Position numbers and translations under genes: made by a program
DNA from: Chloroflexota bacterium
GTDB lineage: Bacteria; Chloroflexota; UBA11872
Assembly (NCBI GenBank): GCA_022824495.1
Contig: JAJDZU010000020.1
Span: forward strand, 62,001-126,000
DNA length: 64,000 nucleotides
Direction of reading: 5' to 3'
In this document: piece by piece, positions 49,894 to 59,156 of the stretch
Position numbering within the stretch: position 1 is the stretch's first letter
Layout of the letters: each line of letters starts with the position of its first letter
The notes under the pieces: generated by a model
Databases searched by the model: none
What the model was told of the DNA's origin: nothing
Seen by the model: only the letters and a program-made list of their open reading frames with translations

Positions 49894-51638
49894 GGAGTGC
49901 TTTCAGACCCCGAGCGGGCGCCGCGTACGGCCAGCAACAGTCCCAGGAACAGCATCAGCAGTCCCAGGCTGCGGACGGATAGTGCAGTCATGGATATATC
50001 GAAGATACTCCCAAAAAGCCCGCCGTAGGCGTCCAGCGGCAGCGAGGCCAGCGCCAGGCCGGCTCCGCATAGGACCGCCGTCCAGCGGCTGGCGCCCGTC
50101 GGCCAGCTGAATGCGAGGCTCAGACCGACCAGCGGCAGCAGCCAGGCCAGGTAGTGCGGCCAGGTGACGCCGCTGATCACCAGCGCGGTCACCACGGCCA
50201 GGCTGAACTCCAGCACGTACGCCGGTCCGGCTCGCGCCGAGCGCCCCAGCGCTCTCGCCGCAACGGCCAGCGCGGCGAGCACGGCGATCACGCTCAGAAT
50301 CCGGGCGACCGCGATCTCCGGCTGCAAGTCCAGAAAGCCCTGGGCCAGTTCGGGTCCCATGAACACGCGCAGGATCAGTCCTGGCAGCGAGAGGTTGTTG
50401 AACAGCGCGCTACCCGCCAACAGATCGGGCAGCCGCTCCGTCAGGTAGTAGCGCCACGTCTCCGTGCCGGCAAGGCCCAGGCTCAGCAGTCCGAACGCGG
50501 CCACCGTGCCGGCAAGGCCGGCCAGCGCTCGCCACCGACCTCGCCAGAGCAGGTAGAGGGCCAGCAATCCCGGCGCGATTTTCAGCATCGCCGCGACGCC
50601 AATGAAGGCGCCGGCCCAGGCATCGTCGCCTCCGCGCAGACGGTAGGCCGCCGCCGCCAGCGCGAGGCCGATGACCAGGTCGACCTGGCCGAGGCGGAAG
50701 GCCAGCAGGAACGGATCGAGCAGAGCCACGACGCCCAGCACGAGTCCCAGCCACACCGCGGCCGGCAGACCGGGCCGCACCATTCGCCAGGTCAGCGCCG
50801 CGGTCGCCAGCAGCGCCAGGTGGTTCACCGCCAGGAATGCCAGCCGCGCAGCTGCCAGTGGCATCGTCGTGTAGGGCGCAAAGTAGAGCATGGCCGTCGG
50901 TGGATTGGTCACCAATGCCCAGAGCCGCGTGCCCACGTAGGGAATCGCCTCGCGGCCGGCCACCTGCAGGGCAACCGTGTTGTCGTAGGGGTTGAGTCCA
51001 TCGCGCAGCGCCAGTGCGCCGATGTAGTTGACCCGAAGGTCCGAGGGCACCTCGATGCTCAGGACATCCAGAAGGGCGAGCCGCAGGTAGGCCAGCACGC
51101 CCACCACGGCGACAAGAATCAGTCCACCGCTCGCCAGCGCGCTGGTTCCGAGAACTTCCCCGGTCGTGACGGGAGACTCCTGTCCGCGCGGCGTCGTGCG
51201 TGCCGCCAACCACGGCCAGCCAACCCACAGAACGGCTATCGCAACAAACTTGACGGCCAGCCACTCGGTCACCGACGGCCGCGCGAACAGTTCCGGCGTT
51301 ACCAGACCCACGGTCAGGAGATGGTTGGTTGGCTCATGGGCGTACTGAAACGCCACGATGATCCAGCCGTCCAGCGTCGCCAGCAGCGGAAGGCCGGCGC
51401 CACGCCAGTCCGTTCCGTGGCCGGCTCGGCGTCGAAGCCAGCCCATTGCGGACCACACGAGGGTGGCGCCGCCAAGGCTGCCGAAGGCCGTGGCCGCCCA
51501 GGCTGCGCTCGGCGCGGAGAGGTCGGCTCGCCCAATCGAAGCGCCCGCCATCGCGAGCGCCATGCCAACCAGACTGGCCCATCCCAGTGCGCCAAGCACG
51601 AGCCGAAGCCGCGAGATGCCGGCGGGGAACCTACGCAT
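49890..51638 (-). CDS. GT87/DUF2029-type membrane glycosyltransferase
   Basis: The product of about 582 residues has roughly twelve membrane segments. The loop after the first block, DLRVNYIGALALRDGLNPYDNTVA, and AMLKIAPGLLALYLLWRGRWRAL match the GT-C polyprenol-dependent mannosyltransferase group (DUF2029). Such enzymes use polyprenyl-phosphate sugars on the outer face of the membrane. The ATG at 51638 is chosen; it overlaps the stop of the next upstream gene by eight bases. It shares the GT-C form with that gene and they may act in sequence. Confidence 0.75.
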   Translation of the reverse strand: MRRFPAGISRLRLVLGALGWASLVGMALAMAGASIGRADLSAPSAAWAATAFGSLGGATLVWSAMGWLRRRAGHGTDWRGAGLPLLATLDGWIIVAFQYAHEPTNHLLTVGLVTPELFARPSVTEWLAVKFVAIAVLWVGWPWLAARTTPRGQESPVTTGEVLGTSALASGGLILVAVVGVLAYLRLALLDVLSIEVPSDLRVNYIGALALRDGLNPYDNTVALQVAGREAIPYVGTRLWALVTNPPTAMLYFAPYTTMPLAAARLAFLAVNHLALLATAALTWRMVRPGLPAAVWLGLVLGVVALLDPFLLAFRLGQVDLVIGLALAAAAYRLRGGDDAWAGAFIGVAAMLKIAPGLLALYLLWRGRWRALAGLAGTVAAFGLLSLGLAGTETWRYYLTERLPDLLAGSALFNNLSLPGLILRVFMGPELAQGFLDLQPEIAVARILSVIAVLAALAVAARALGRSARAGPAYVLEFSLAVVTALVISGVTWPHYLAWLLPLVGLSLAFSWPTGASRWTAVLCGAGLALASLPLDAYGGLFGSIFDISMTALSVRSLGLLMLFLGLLLAVRGARSGSESTP

Positions 51639-53394
51639 GAGCGGAATCCAAGCCGCCGACTGATTCGTGCGTTGCCGAGCGCCCCTCGAGCCACAACCGG
51701 CGCGCAAACACAACACCCAGCGCCAGGATGGTGAGAGTTCGCAGAACGACCACGATCCACAGCGTCCACGGGTGGAAGTAGGACCACAGCACGAAGTACA
51801 CGGGGTACTCCAGCAGGGCCAGACCCGACAGCCCGGTCGCGATCAGGAATCCGCGTCCACCGGGAAAAGCCAGCAGCGCGAACGGCAGGAGCCAGACCAT
51901 GAATTGCGGCGACCAGCCCCGCAGATAGAGAGCAAACGCCACCAGAGCCAGTCCGGTCGTCCACACGACGCCCGCCGGACTCGGCGGTGACCGTCGCAGG
52001 GCCAGTACGGCGAACAGCGCCGCCACCAGCCCGGCGGCGGCCCACCAGGCAGCCCCTGGAATATCCGGCGTGTAGTTGAACTCAAGCGCGGTGTCCGGGG
52101 TCTGGCGATAGCGGTGGATCCAGCCGAATCCAAAGTAGCCGTCGGCCAGGGCCCACAGGGTTTCCCAGGCTGGCCGGTGCAGCATGTTTTGCAGCGAAGC
52201 CACAAAAAACTCGCGCCCGACCACGGCCAGCGGGGCAAGCGCGCCAACCACCGCCGCGAGCAGGAGACCTGCGTACCGTAAACGCGATCTCCACGCCTGT
52301 CCCGCCAGGAGCCCGGGCAGCGCCGCCGCGGGGAACAGCTTCGTCAACATGCCCAGCGCGATGGCCAGCGTTGCCGTGTGCCGGCGCTCGCATATCACCA
52401 GGTAGGTCCCGAGGAGCAGGAAGAACACCGCGATGGACTCGAAGTGCCGGTTGGCAATGTAAATCGGATAGAAGAGCGCGGCGTACGCCGCGGCCGTCAC
52501 CAGCCCGCGTGGCTCGTCCCACACGCGCACCGCGATGGCATGGATCAGCCAGAGGATCCCCGCCTCGAATGCCACCATCATCAGGCTGAACAAAACCTGG
52601 AACGCGGCCTCGTCGCCGCCCAGCGGCACGCTCAGCAGCTTCAGACCCGAAGCCATCCACGGGAACACGGGTGGGTACTCCACCCAGTAGTCCAGGTACG
52701 GCTGCAAGCCTTGCAGGGCTAGGCGGGCGCGCTGCTCGTACGCGCCAACGTCACTGCCGCGCTCGAAGAGTCCGACTGGCCGCCACAACAGCGCCAGCCC
52801 GAGCCGCAGCAGGACGAATTGGACAAAGATCAGACCGAACGTCAGCCGCGTGAAGCGCCCGCCGGCAAGCGCTGCCGCGGCGTCGCGCACCACTCGCACT
52901 GGAACGAGCCGCACCTGATCGAGACTGAGCGGCAGCCACAGCACCTGGCCGGCTATCCACACTCCAATGGGCGCCGCCCATAGCCAGCGCAGATCGTCCG
53001 TCTCTACCAGACGGTGATTCACGGCGTCTGAGACGAACGCCATGACGGCAAGCGTCGCCGGCGCCAGCAGCGGCCAATGCGTCCACAGATTGCCCGTCAG
53101 CACGTCGTCCACCCGACGCTGCGCCACGAACGACACCAGCAGCACGACGGCCAGGGTCCAGCCGATGGTGGCCGCCAACGTGACCGCGAACACAAGCGCC
53201 CAGGCCGCGCTCAAGTCGCCCGGCGTCGTACGCCCTTCGCGCATCAGGGCGAGAAAAAGGGCGAGCCCGCCAATCAGCGCCAATGTGACGACCAGGGCGG
53301 AAACCCCGCGCCATCGCAACGCGGGATAGCCCGAGTTGTTCGAGGCGCTCGCCTCCGCGGCAGCGCCTCCCGACGGAGAATTCTCTTGCGTCAA
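51631..53394 (-). CDS. GT-C type membrane glycosyltransferase
   Basis: The 587-residue protein has about thirteen membrane segments after a soluble N-terminal stretch of 25 residues. VEYPPVFPWMASGLK, NRHFESIAVFFLLLGTYL and GMLTKLFPAAALPGLLAGQAWRSRLRY resemble DUF2029/GT87 polyprenol-linked sugar transferases, though the fit is looser than in its neighbour. The start is TTG. It follows the metallophosphoesterase by ten bases on the same strand. The substrate is unknown. Confidence 0.68.
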   Translation of the reverse strand: MTQENSPSGGAAAEASASNNSGYPALRWRGVSALVVTLALIGGLALFLALMREGRTTPGDLSAAWALVFAVTLAATIGWTLAVVLLVSFVAQRRVDDVLTGNLWTHWPLLAPATLAVMAFVSDAVNHRLVETDDLRWLWAAPIGVWIAGQVLWLPLSLDQVRLVPVRVVRDAAAALAGGRFTRLTFGLIFVQFVLLRLGLALLWRPVGLFERGSDVGAYEQRARLALQGLQPYLDYWVEYPPVFPWMASGLKLLSVPLGGDEAAFQVLFSLMMVAFEAGILWLIHAIAVRVWDEPRGLVTAAAYAALFYPIYIANRHFESIAVFFLLLGTYLVICERRHTATLAIALGMLTKLFPAAALPGLLAGQAWRSRLRYAGLLLAAVVGALAPLAVVGREFFVASLQNMLHRPAWETLWALADGYFGFGWIHRYRQTPDTALEFNYTPDIPGAAWWAAAGLVAALFAVLALRRSPPSPAGVVWTTGLALVAFALYLRGWSPQFMVWLLPFALLAFPGGRGFLIATGLSGLALLEYPVYFVLWSYFHPWTLWIVVVLRTLTILALGVVFARRLWLEGRSATHESVGGLDSAHA

Positions 53395-53404
53395 GCCCGC
53401 GCGC

Positions 53405-54142
53405 TCAGCCTGGCGCGATGCCGGTCAACAGCGTGCTCGCAAACGCCTCGGGAATCGGAACCCCAAACGCCTTCACCTCGGCGTAGGCGCTCCTGAAGTC
53501 GTATTCGACGCGTCGCAGTTCGGCGGACCAGCGGCCGGCGGCGTCGTCAAGGACCGCGTACGTCGCCAGTCCGGGTTGACCGTCGTGCGAGCGTCCGACG
53601 GCGCCGCAGTTCACGGCCAGCACGCTGCCGGCGTGCCGGATCATGGCGGTGTGGGTGTGTCCACTCGCCACGGCCGCGGCCTCCGTGGGGCCGATCACGG
53701 CGGCTACGGTTGCCTCGTCATCGTCCCTGCTCCAGCCGGTCTCGTCGTCACCCGGTGACCCATGCACGACGAGCAGCGTGCCGGCCGGCGACTCGATGCT
53801 CACCTGTCGCGCCATGGCGCCCAGCTTGCGAACCAGGGCCGGGCCCAGCCGCTCGGCTGCCCAGGCCACGTTGGCGCGCAGAAACCTCGCCTGTGCGCCG
53901 TTGGGATCGCCGAGGGTTGCCAGCTTGGACGGCAGATCGGCGATGTAGCGGTCGGTATTTCCCTGCACGCGGCGCCAGCCCAGGTCCAGCACCCGCTCCC
54001 AGCACTCGCGCGGCCGCGACCCGAACAACGCTGCGTCGCCGCCAAACACGACCTCATCAGCCCCAACGCGTCGCAAGTCCGCCAGGACCGCGAACATGGC
54101 GTGGCGGTTGCCGTGAATGTCCGTAACGACCGCAACCCGCAT
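53405..54142 (-). CDS. Calcineurin-like metallophosphoesterase
   Basis: The 245-residue cytoplasmic protein has the metal motifs in order: VTDIHGN (Asp8, His10), GGD (34-36), GNTDR (61-65), HGSPGDDE, GHTHTAM and NCGAVGRSHDGQP. This arrangement matches the YfcE/diadenosine-type single-domain group. It may act on cyclic or linear nucleotides or be a general phosphodiesterase. It is the first gene of the reverse-strand unit leading to the GT-C pair and the exporter. Confidence 0.85.
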   Translation of the reverse strand: MRVAVVTDIHGNRHAMFAVLADLRRVGADEVVFGGDAALFGSRPRECWERVLDLGWRRVQGNTDRYIADLPSKLATLGDPNGAQARFLRANVAWAAERLGPALVRKLGAMARQVSIESPAGTLLVVHGSPGDDETGWSRDDDEATVAAVIGPTEAAAVASGHTHTAMIRHAGSVLAVNCGAVGRSHDGQPGLATYAVLDDAAGRWSAELRRVEYDFRSAYAEVKAFGVPIPEAFASTLLTGIAPG

Positions 54143-54330
54143 CGTGCCGGCCAGCGTGCCCTACCGGTCGTGACTCTGCCAGTGAGTCCCGGCTGCGCGC
54201 TCGATTCGTTGGTCCGTCACTGACCAATTTCACCTGCTCACTCGAACCGGCAAACGAGTGGTAGCGTCGTCGTGCGCGGTGGTGTTGCATGGTCGCAACC
54301 GGGCGTGGCCGTGCGAGAGGAGAGCCCGCC

Positions 54331-54528
54331 GTGGCGACCATACCGATCGAAGAGCGCGTAACTCGTCGTGAGGCAAATTACGCGCACTTGGCGACCAAAG
54401 CCGACCTGCAGGAACTGCAGGCCTCGCTTACACGTTGGGCCGCCGGCTTGTTGATTGCGTGTCTTGTCTCGGCCCTCAGCGCCGCGGGCGCGGCGATCGT
54501 GACGCTGATCGTTCAACTCGCCAACTAG
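54331..54528 (+). CDS. Small coiled-coil/transmembrane protein
   Basis: The 65-residue protein starts VATIPIEERVTRREANYAHL at a GTG set eight bases behind GAGGAG. A short coiled coil (ATKADLQELQASLTRW) precedes one membrane segment (AAGLLIACLVSALSAAGAA). This pattern is seen in many unrelated short proteins with a 'TKADLxELxxxL' helix; the role is unknown. ATG 54289 would add 14 residues, without a clear ribosome site. It stands alone between two divergent or distant neighbours. Confidence 0.55.
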   Translation: MATIPIEERVTRREANYAHLATKADLQELQASLTRWAAGLLIACLVSALSAAGAAIVTLIVQLAN

Positions 54529-54695
54529 CCTGGTCGGGAGTGGCCTGGCGCCCGTCCAGGCCGGTCTCCGATCGCAGCCCGACAGTTTCTCGCTAGACGG
54601 CTTCAGCCTGGTTTCAGACTTGCTTTGGTAGTTTGAGGGCCTGCCGCCGCTGACCCGACGTATCGAGCAACCCCAAGCGGCGAATTGGCGAGATC

Positions 54696-55397
54696 TTGGA
54701 CTTAACCGGACCTTCGTTTGTAGTTGCCGCGATTATTGTGGCAATCGCCTTGCTTGTGGTCGTCGCCGGCTGGGTGATCTCCGGGGCCGCATTCGTCTTG
54801 GCCGTCAACGCTGCAATTCACTTCGTGAAGGGCGCGTTTCACTGGATCCACTATTTGATTGGCGGTCGCGCCTCGGAGCTTCCTGAGGCGCGCACCGCCG
54901 TGTCGGATCCGATCGTCAGCCGCGCGCCGCCGGTTCGCCGCGACCCGGGCGTGCGAGCTCAAGCAGCGCAAGTCATGGCGCATCGACAACGGCGAAGTCG
55001 CCGGATGTTCGGCCTACTCATCATGGGAGTCGCAATCGTCGGCTTCGTCGTCTTGGGCTACAACGGGTGGCTGAACATCCTGGCTGAACGGCGCGAGATC
55101 CGGGTCATGCACAGCATCTCGGATGGAACCGAGAGGCTGCCCGAGTACCTGACCACACAGATGACGCTGGTAGCTCAGGAGCCGGGCAACGCCGGTCTGC
55201 CGTGCACGGTCAAGGTCACCTGGATCGAATCGGGCGGCAGCCGCAACCAGAACCGGGTCATCAACAGTCCCGACCGGCTGAGTATTCGCGACCTGGCCTT
55301 CAGCGACGGAATCCGCGAAAGTCCTCATTTCCGCGATCTGCCGGTCACCCTGAGCACCAAGGGCTGTCAACCATGGCGCGTGGAAACGTCGGGCTGA
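54696..55397 (+). CDS. Two-segment membrane protein, unknown
   Basis: The 233-residue protein has a first long hydrophobic block (about 8-55), a basic stretch ending HRQRRSRR, a second membrane segment (105-123) and an extracytoplasmic domain with two cysteines (PCTVKVTW and KGCQPW) that may form a disulfide. I do not recognise the family. TTG at 54696 is the first start; no strong ribosome site is visible. It sits between the 65-residue protein and the LarA-like gene on the same strand, without close spacing. Confidence 0.5.
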   Translation: MDLTGPSFVVAAIIVAIALLVVVAGWVISGAAFVLAVNAAIHFVKGAFHWIHYLIGGRASELPEARTAVSDPIVSRAPPVRRDPGVRAQAAQVMAHRQRRSRRMFGLLIMGVAIVGFVVLGYNGWLNILAERREIRVMHSISDGTERLPEYLTTQMTLVAQEPGNAGLPCTVKVTWIESGGSRNQNRVINSPDRLSIRDLAFSDGIRESPHFRDLPVTLSTKGCQPWRVETSG

Positions 55398-55471
55398 CGC
55401 GGGTTGCTGCGGCGTTGGGTTGTTCAGGCGCCGCATCCCGGCCGCTGACCTTGCTTGGCTAGACTGCGCCC

Positions 55472-56731
55472 ATGTCAGCCGCCGCGCCCCACATGCACCT
55501 GGTCCGCCAGGCATTCACGACCGCTGAGCTCGACGACCTCGAAGGACATCTGGCCGCCGGGCTGAACCGGCGGCTCGAACGAGCCGCGCTGCCGCACGGC
55601 GCTTCAGTGGGCATTGCGGTTGGCTCGCGCGGCGTTTCGCCGGTCGTGCAGGTCGTTCGCACCCTCACGCGCGGTCTGAGGGACGCGGGGTTGCGTCCCT
55701 TTGTCGTCCCCGCCATGGGCAGCCACGGCGGTGGCACGGCCGAGGGACAGGAATCCGTACTAGCCGACTACGGGGTCCACGAGCGGAGCGTTGGCGCCCC
55801 GGTACGGGCGACCATGGACACGGTCGAACTCGGCAGAACAGATTCCGGAATCACCGTCCACCTGGACGCCGAGGCCGCGGCTGCGGACGGGGTGATAGTG
55901 ATTGGGCGGGTGAAGCCGCACACCGGCTTCCGCGGTCCAATCGAGAGCGGCCTCTGCAAGATGAGCGTGATAGGTCTGGGCAACCGCCGCGGCGCGGAGT
56001 CTCTGCATGCGCATCCGCTGGCCACGGGGATTCCCGAGGCGGCGGCCCTGACGGTCGCGTCCGGCCACCTGCTCTGCGGTGTGGCCCTGGTCGAGAATGC
56101 CTTCGACCGGCCGGCCCGCGCAGAGGTCGTGGCGCCGGAGGCTTTCCACGCTACCGACGAGACCCTGCTCGAGCTCGCCCGCGAGCTCATGCCCCGCTTG
56201 CCCCTCGACAGGCTCGACGGCCTGGTCATCGACCGCATGGGCAAGAACATTTCCGGCTCCGGCATGGATCCGAACGTCGTCGGCATGTGGCGGCGCCTGG
56301 GCGAGCTGGAGCGCACACCCGACTACGGCTGGCTTGCCGTGCTCGGCCTCACCCCGGAGTCCCACGGCAACGCCGTGGGCATCGGGCTGGCCGATCTCTG
56401 CAGCCGCAAGCTGGCCGATTCCATCGACCACGAAGCCCTGGCCATGAACACGCTGACCGCCATGGCTTTGCACGCGGCCAAGGTGCCGCTGACGCTGCCA
56501 ACCGACCGCGCCTGCTATGAAACCGTGCTTCAGCTGGCCTCTCGCTCGACCAGTGAGCCGATACGTATCGGTCGGATTCGCAACACTCTCGACCTGGAGA
56601 CTTTCTGGGTCAGCGAGAGTGTGCTCGGCGACTTGCCCGGGAACTGCCAGGTGATTGAAGCGACGACGCCGTTCGGCTTCGATGCGGACGACGCCATCGT
56701 CGAGACCTGCGCGTTTGAACCGCGCGCCTAG
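55472..56731 (+). CDS. LarA-like (DUF2088) lactate racemase family protein
   Basis: The 419-residue protein matches the nickel-pincer lactate racemase superfamily N-terminal region: AVGSRGVSPVVQVVRTLTRGLRDAGLRPFVVPAMGSHGGGTAEGQ, GRVKPHTGFRGPIESGLCKM and RMGKNISGSGMDPN. True LarA covalently holds a nickel-pyridinium cofactor through a Lys in a C-terminal-half motif; this family variant may act on another 2-hydroxy acid. LarB, LarC and LarE, needed for the cofactor, are not in the window. It heads a forward run with two MFS carriers and a ROK kinase. Confidence 0.75.
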   Translation: MSAAAPHMHLVRQAFTTAELDDLEGHLAAGLNRRLERAALPHGASVGIAVGSRGVSPVVQVVRTLTRGLRDAGLRPFVVPAMGSHGGGTAEGQESVLADYGVHERSVGAPVRATMDTVELGRTDSGITVHLDAEAAAADGVIVIGRVKPHTGFRGPIESGLCKMSVIGLGNRRGAESLHAHPLATGIPEAAALTVASGHLLCGVALVENAFDRPARAEVVAPEAFHATDETLLELARELMPRLPLDRLDGLVIDRMGKNISGSGMDPNVVGMWRRLGELERTPDYGWLAVLGLTPESHGNAVGIGLADLCSRKLADSIDHEALAMNTLTAMALHAAKVPLTLPTDRACYETVLQLASRSTSEPIRIGRIRNTLDLETFWVSESVLGDLPGNCQVIEATTPFGFDADDAIVETCAFEPRA

Positions 56732-56764
56732 CGCTTCAGCTACGGCCCGGCGTTTGGCTTCGGC

Positions 56765-57931
56765 ATGAACATTGGCGGACGGCGCTCGGTCGTCCCGCGC
56801 TCCATGCCGTTCTACTTCACCATCGGCTTTCTGCTTGCGGTGCCGGGCCCTTCCCTTGAGGCCGTGCGGGCTGACTTCGATCTCACGTATCTCGTGGTCG
56901 TCCTGACCTTGATCGTGCCCGCAATCTCCTACGCAAGCGGAACGATCGCGGGTGGGCTGGTCGCGGATCGGCTTGGACGACGGCCGACGCTCACTACGGG
57001 AGTGACGCTCCTGGTGATCGGACTGCTGGTCGCCGGTTTTTCGCCGGCTCTGGGGGTACTGCTGCTCGGTAGCTGCCTGAACGGCTTCGGCTTCGGACTC
57101 ACGGAGGCCCCGCTCACGGCGACCGTATCGGACGTGGCGGGCGATGCCACCGGACGCGCCATGACGATCTCCCAGATGCCGTTTGGTTTTGGCGCCCTCA
57201 TGGCCCCACCCATGGTTGGTGCGCTCCTGCAGACGCCGGTGGGCTGGCGCGGCGCGTATCTCGCCGCGGCGCTGCTCGTCGGGCTTGCGTCGGTCGTGCT
57301 GCTGTCGGCGCGCATTCCGGCCGCGACCTCCCATCGCGCCAGCGGTGAGTCTCGTTTTTCCGCCATCATCCGGCCCGTGCCAGTCCTGCTCGGCGCCGTG
57401 GTTGTGGGCTACTTCGGCATGCAGCTGGGCCTTGGCGGATTCCTGGCCGCGTACCTGGAGACCGACCACGGCGTCACGCGCTCCGTGGCGGCCGCCCTGG
57501 TCGCGGCGTTCTGGGTCGGCCTGTCGCTGGGACGGATCATTGGCGCATGGCTGGCGCTGCGTGTCCAGGCCTACAACCTGGCGCTTGGCAGCCTGGGACT
57601 CTCGCTGCTTTGCGCGGTCATTGTGGCTGGCGCTCCCCAGCCCGTGGCTATCCTCGCGGCGGCGTCGCTGTCCGGTTTGGCGGCAGGTCCGGTATTCACC
57701 ACGGTGGTCGGGATTGGGGTGCGCTACCGCCCGTCAGCTTCCGGCATGATCGCCGGATTCATGCTTGCCATGGGCGGCACCGGATTCGCCGGACTGTCCC
57801 TGCTCTCAGGCGCCGTGGCCGACGCGCTCTCTGTTCGTGCGGCCGTCACCCTGCTGCCAATCACCCTGGGCATTGCGTTCCTGTGCCTGCTGCTTGCCCG
57901 CCGTCTGCACACGGCCGAACTCCGACGTTGA
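56765..57931 (+). CDS. Major facilitator superfamily transporter (tandem copy 1)
   Basis: The 388-residue protein has about twelve membrane segments, with the loop 2-3 MFS motif GGLVADRLGRRPTL and GFGLTEAPLTATVSD in the N-half. The opening RSMPFYFTIGFLLAVPGPSLEAVRADFDLTY is shared in pattern with the next gene. Possible cargo includes sugars or organic acids. It lies 33 bases after the LarA-like gene. Confidence 0.85.
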   Translation: MNIGGRRSVVPRSMPFYFTIGFLLAVPGPSLEAVRADFDLTYLVVVLTLIVPAISYASGTIAGGLVADRLGRRPTLTTGVTLLVIGLLVAGFSPALGVLLLGSCLNGFGFGLTEAPLTATVSDVAGDATGRAMTISQMPFGFGALMAPPMVGALLQTPVGWRGAYLAAALLVGLASVVLLSARIPAATSHRASGESRFSAIIRPVPVLLGAVVVGYFGMQLGLGGFLAAYLETDHGVTRSVAAALVAAFWVGLSLGRIIGAWLALRVQAYNLALGSLGLSLLCAVIVAGAPQPVAILAAASLSGLAAGPVFTTVVGIGVRYRPSASGMIAGFMLAMGGTGFAGLSLLSGAVADALSVRAAVTLLPITLGIAFLCLLLARRLHTAELRR

Positions 57932-57965
57932 CGGCATTCAGGTCGTCAGACGCCCGGCATGCACC

Positions 57966-59156
57966 GTGATCCTGGCGGCCAGCATGTGGTTCTATGCCGC
58001 CGGCGGCGCCGCCATCAGCGTCTTCGGGCCATCGGTCGAGTCGATCAGCGAAGACTTCGGCCTTACCTACAGGCAGATCAGCCTGATAATCACCGTCATC
58101 TCGATCGGATTCATCGCCGGATCGCTGGCCGGTGGTGCGGCGTCCGACCGGTGGGGACGCCGTGCGGTATTGATCCCGTCCGCGGCCGGAGCCGCGATGT
58201 CAATGTTCTGGTTCGCCGCCAGCCCCACGTTCGGCTCGTTGCTGGCGGCCGGCTTTTGCATCGGGGCATCCTTCGGACCCGGTCTTGCCGCCGCCACGGC
58301 GCTGATTGCGGATCTCGCGCGTCAACGCAGCACCCGGGCCCTCAACCTCTTCAACTCGGCCTTCGCGCTTGGCGCCATCGCGGCTCCGCCGCTCGTGGCG
58401 GTTGGCCTGGCCGCCTTTGCAAGCTGGCGCGTCGCCTACTTTGTCGTGGCCGTATGGTTCGCGACCAGCGGCCTCATATTCATGCGCTTGTCGTATCCGC
58501 GTCGTCGCGGGTCAGTCCCGGCGATTCGTAGCGTCGTTCGGGGGCTTGGTTCGCCGGTTTCGATCCTCCTGGGTCTGGTGTTGATGCTGTACGTCGGCGT
58601 CGAAATCGCATTTGGCGACTTCGGCGCGGCCTTTATGGAGCGCACGCAGGGTATCCCGCGAGCGGCGGCGGCGGCTTCGGTCACCGCCTTTTGGATCGGC
58701 GTCCTGCTCGGGCGCTTAATCGTCTACCGCCTTGCCGAGTCCTGGCGCGCGTCCAACATCGTTCGCTGGTCGCTCGCGCTGGCGCTGGGCACGTCGATAC
58801 TGGCGGCGCTGGCGGGTTCGGCGCAGCTGGCCATCCTGGGTTTTGTCCTGACCGGCGCGGCGATCGGCGGGGTCTTCCCCACGGCGCTCGGAATCGGCTT
58901 GCGCATTCGACCCGGAATCGCAGGTTCGCTGGCCGGAGCCCTCACCGCCATGGCCAGTGTCGGCGGGGCGCTGCTTGCACCGATGATTGGCGCCGCGTCC
59001 GACGCCGCCGGCCCTCGAGGTGGCATGCTGCTCGCGCCGGCCTTCATCCTGGCGGCCATGCTGCTGTTCGAGATCGTCCAGGCGCTGCGACGCCGTAGCG
59101 CGCGCGGCTCGGCCGGACTCACGTCGCCGCCGGTCAAGGGCTCCATTGATGCCTGA
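57966..59156 (+). CDS. Major facilitator superfamily transporter (tandem copy 2)
   Basis: The 396-residue protein has about twelve membrane segments and the MFS motif GGAASDRWGRRAVLIP. Its N-terminus VFGPSVESISEDFGLTYRQISLIITV parallels the first copy, so the two are probably diverged duplicates. GTG 57966 is the first usable start after the previous stop; the open frame continues upstream inside copy 1, but that part is not membrane-like. Its stop overlaps the ROK kinase start by eight bases, tying the carriers to a sugar kinase. Confidence 0.82.
   Translation: MILAASMWFYAAGGAAISVFGPSVESISEDFGLTYRQISLIITVISIGFIAGSLAGGAASDRWGRRAVLIPSAAGAAMSMFWFAASPTFGSLLAAGFCIGASFGPGLAAATALIADLARQRSTRALNLFNSAFALGAIAAPPLVAVGLAAFASWRVAYFVVAVWFATSGLIFMRLSYPRRRGSVPAIRSVVRGLGSPVSILLGLVLMLYVGVEIAFGDFGAAFMERTQGIPRAAAAASVTAFWIGVLLGRLIVYRLAESWRASNIVRWSLALALGTSILAALAGSAQLAILGFVLTGAAIGGVFPTALGIGLRIRPGIAGSLAGALTAMASVGGALLAPMIGAASDAAGPRGGMLLAPAFILAAMLLFEIVQALRRRSARGSAGLTSPPVKGSIDA

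Noticed and set aside
55760-57469. 569-codon reverse frame opposite the LarA-like and MFS genes
   Set aside because: Charged low-complexity text; forward genes have clear family motifs.
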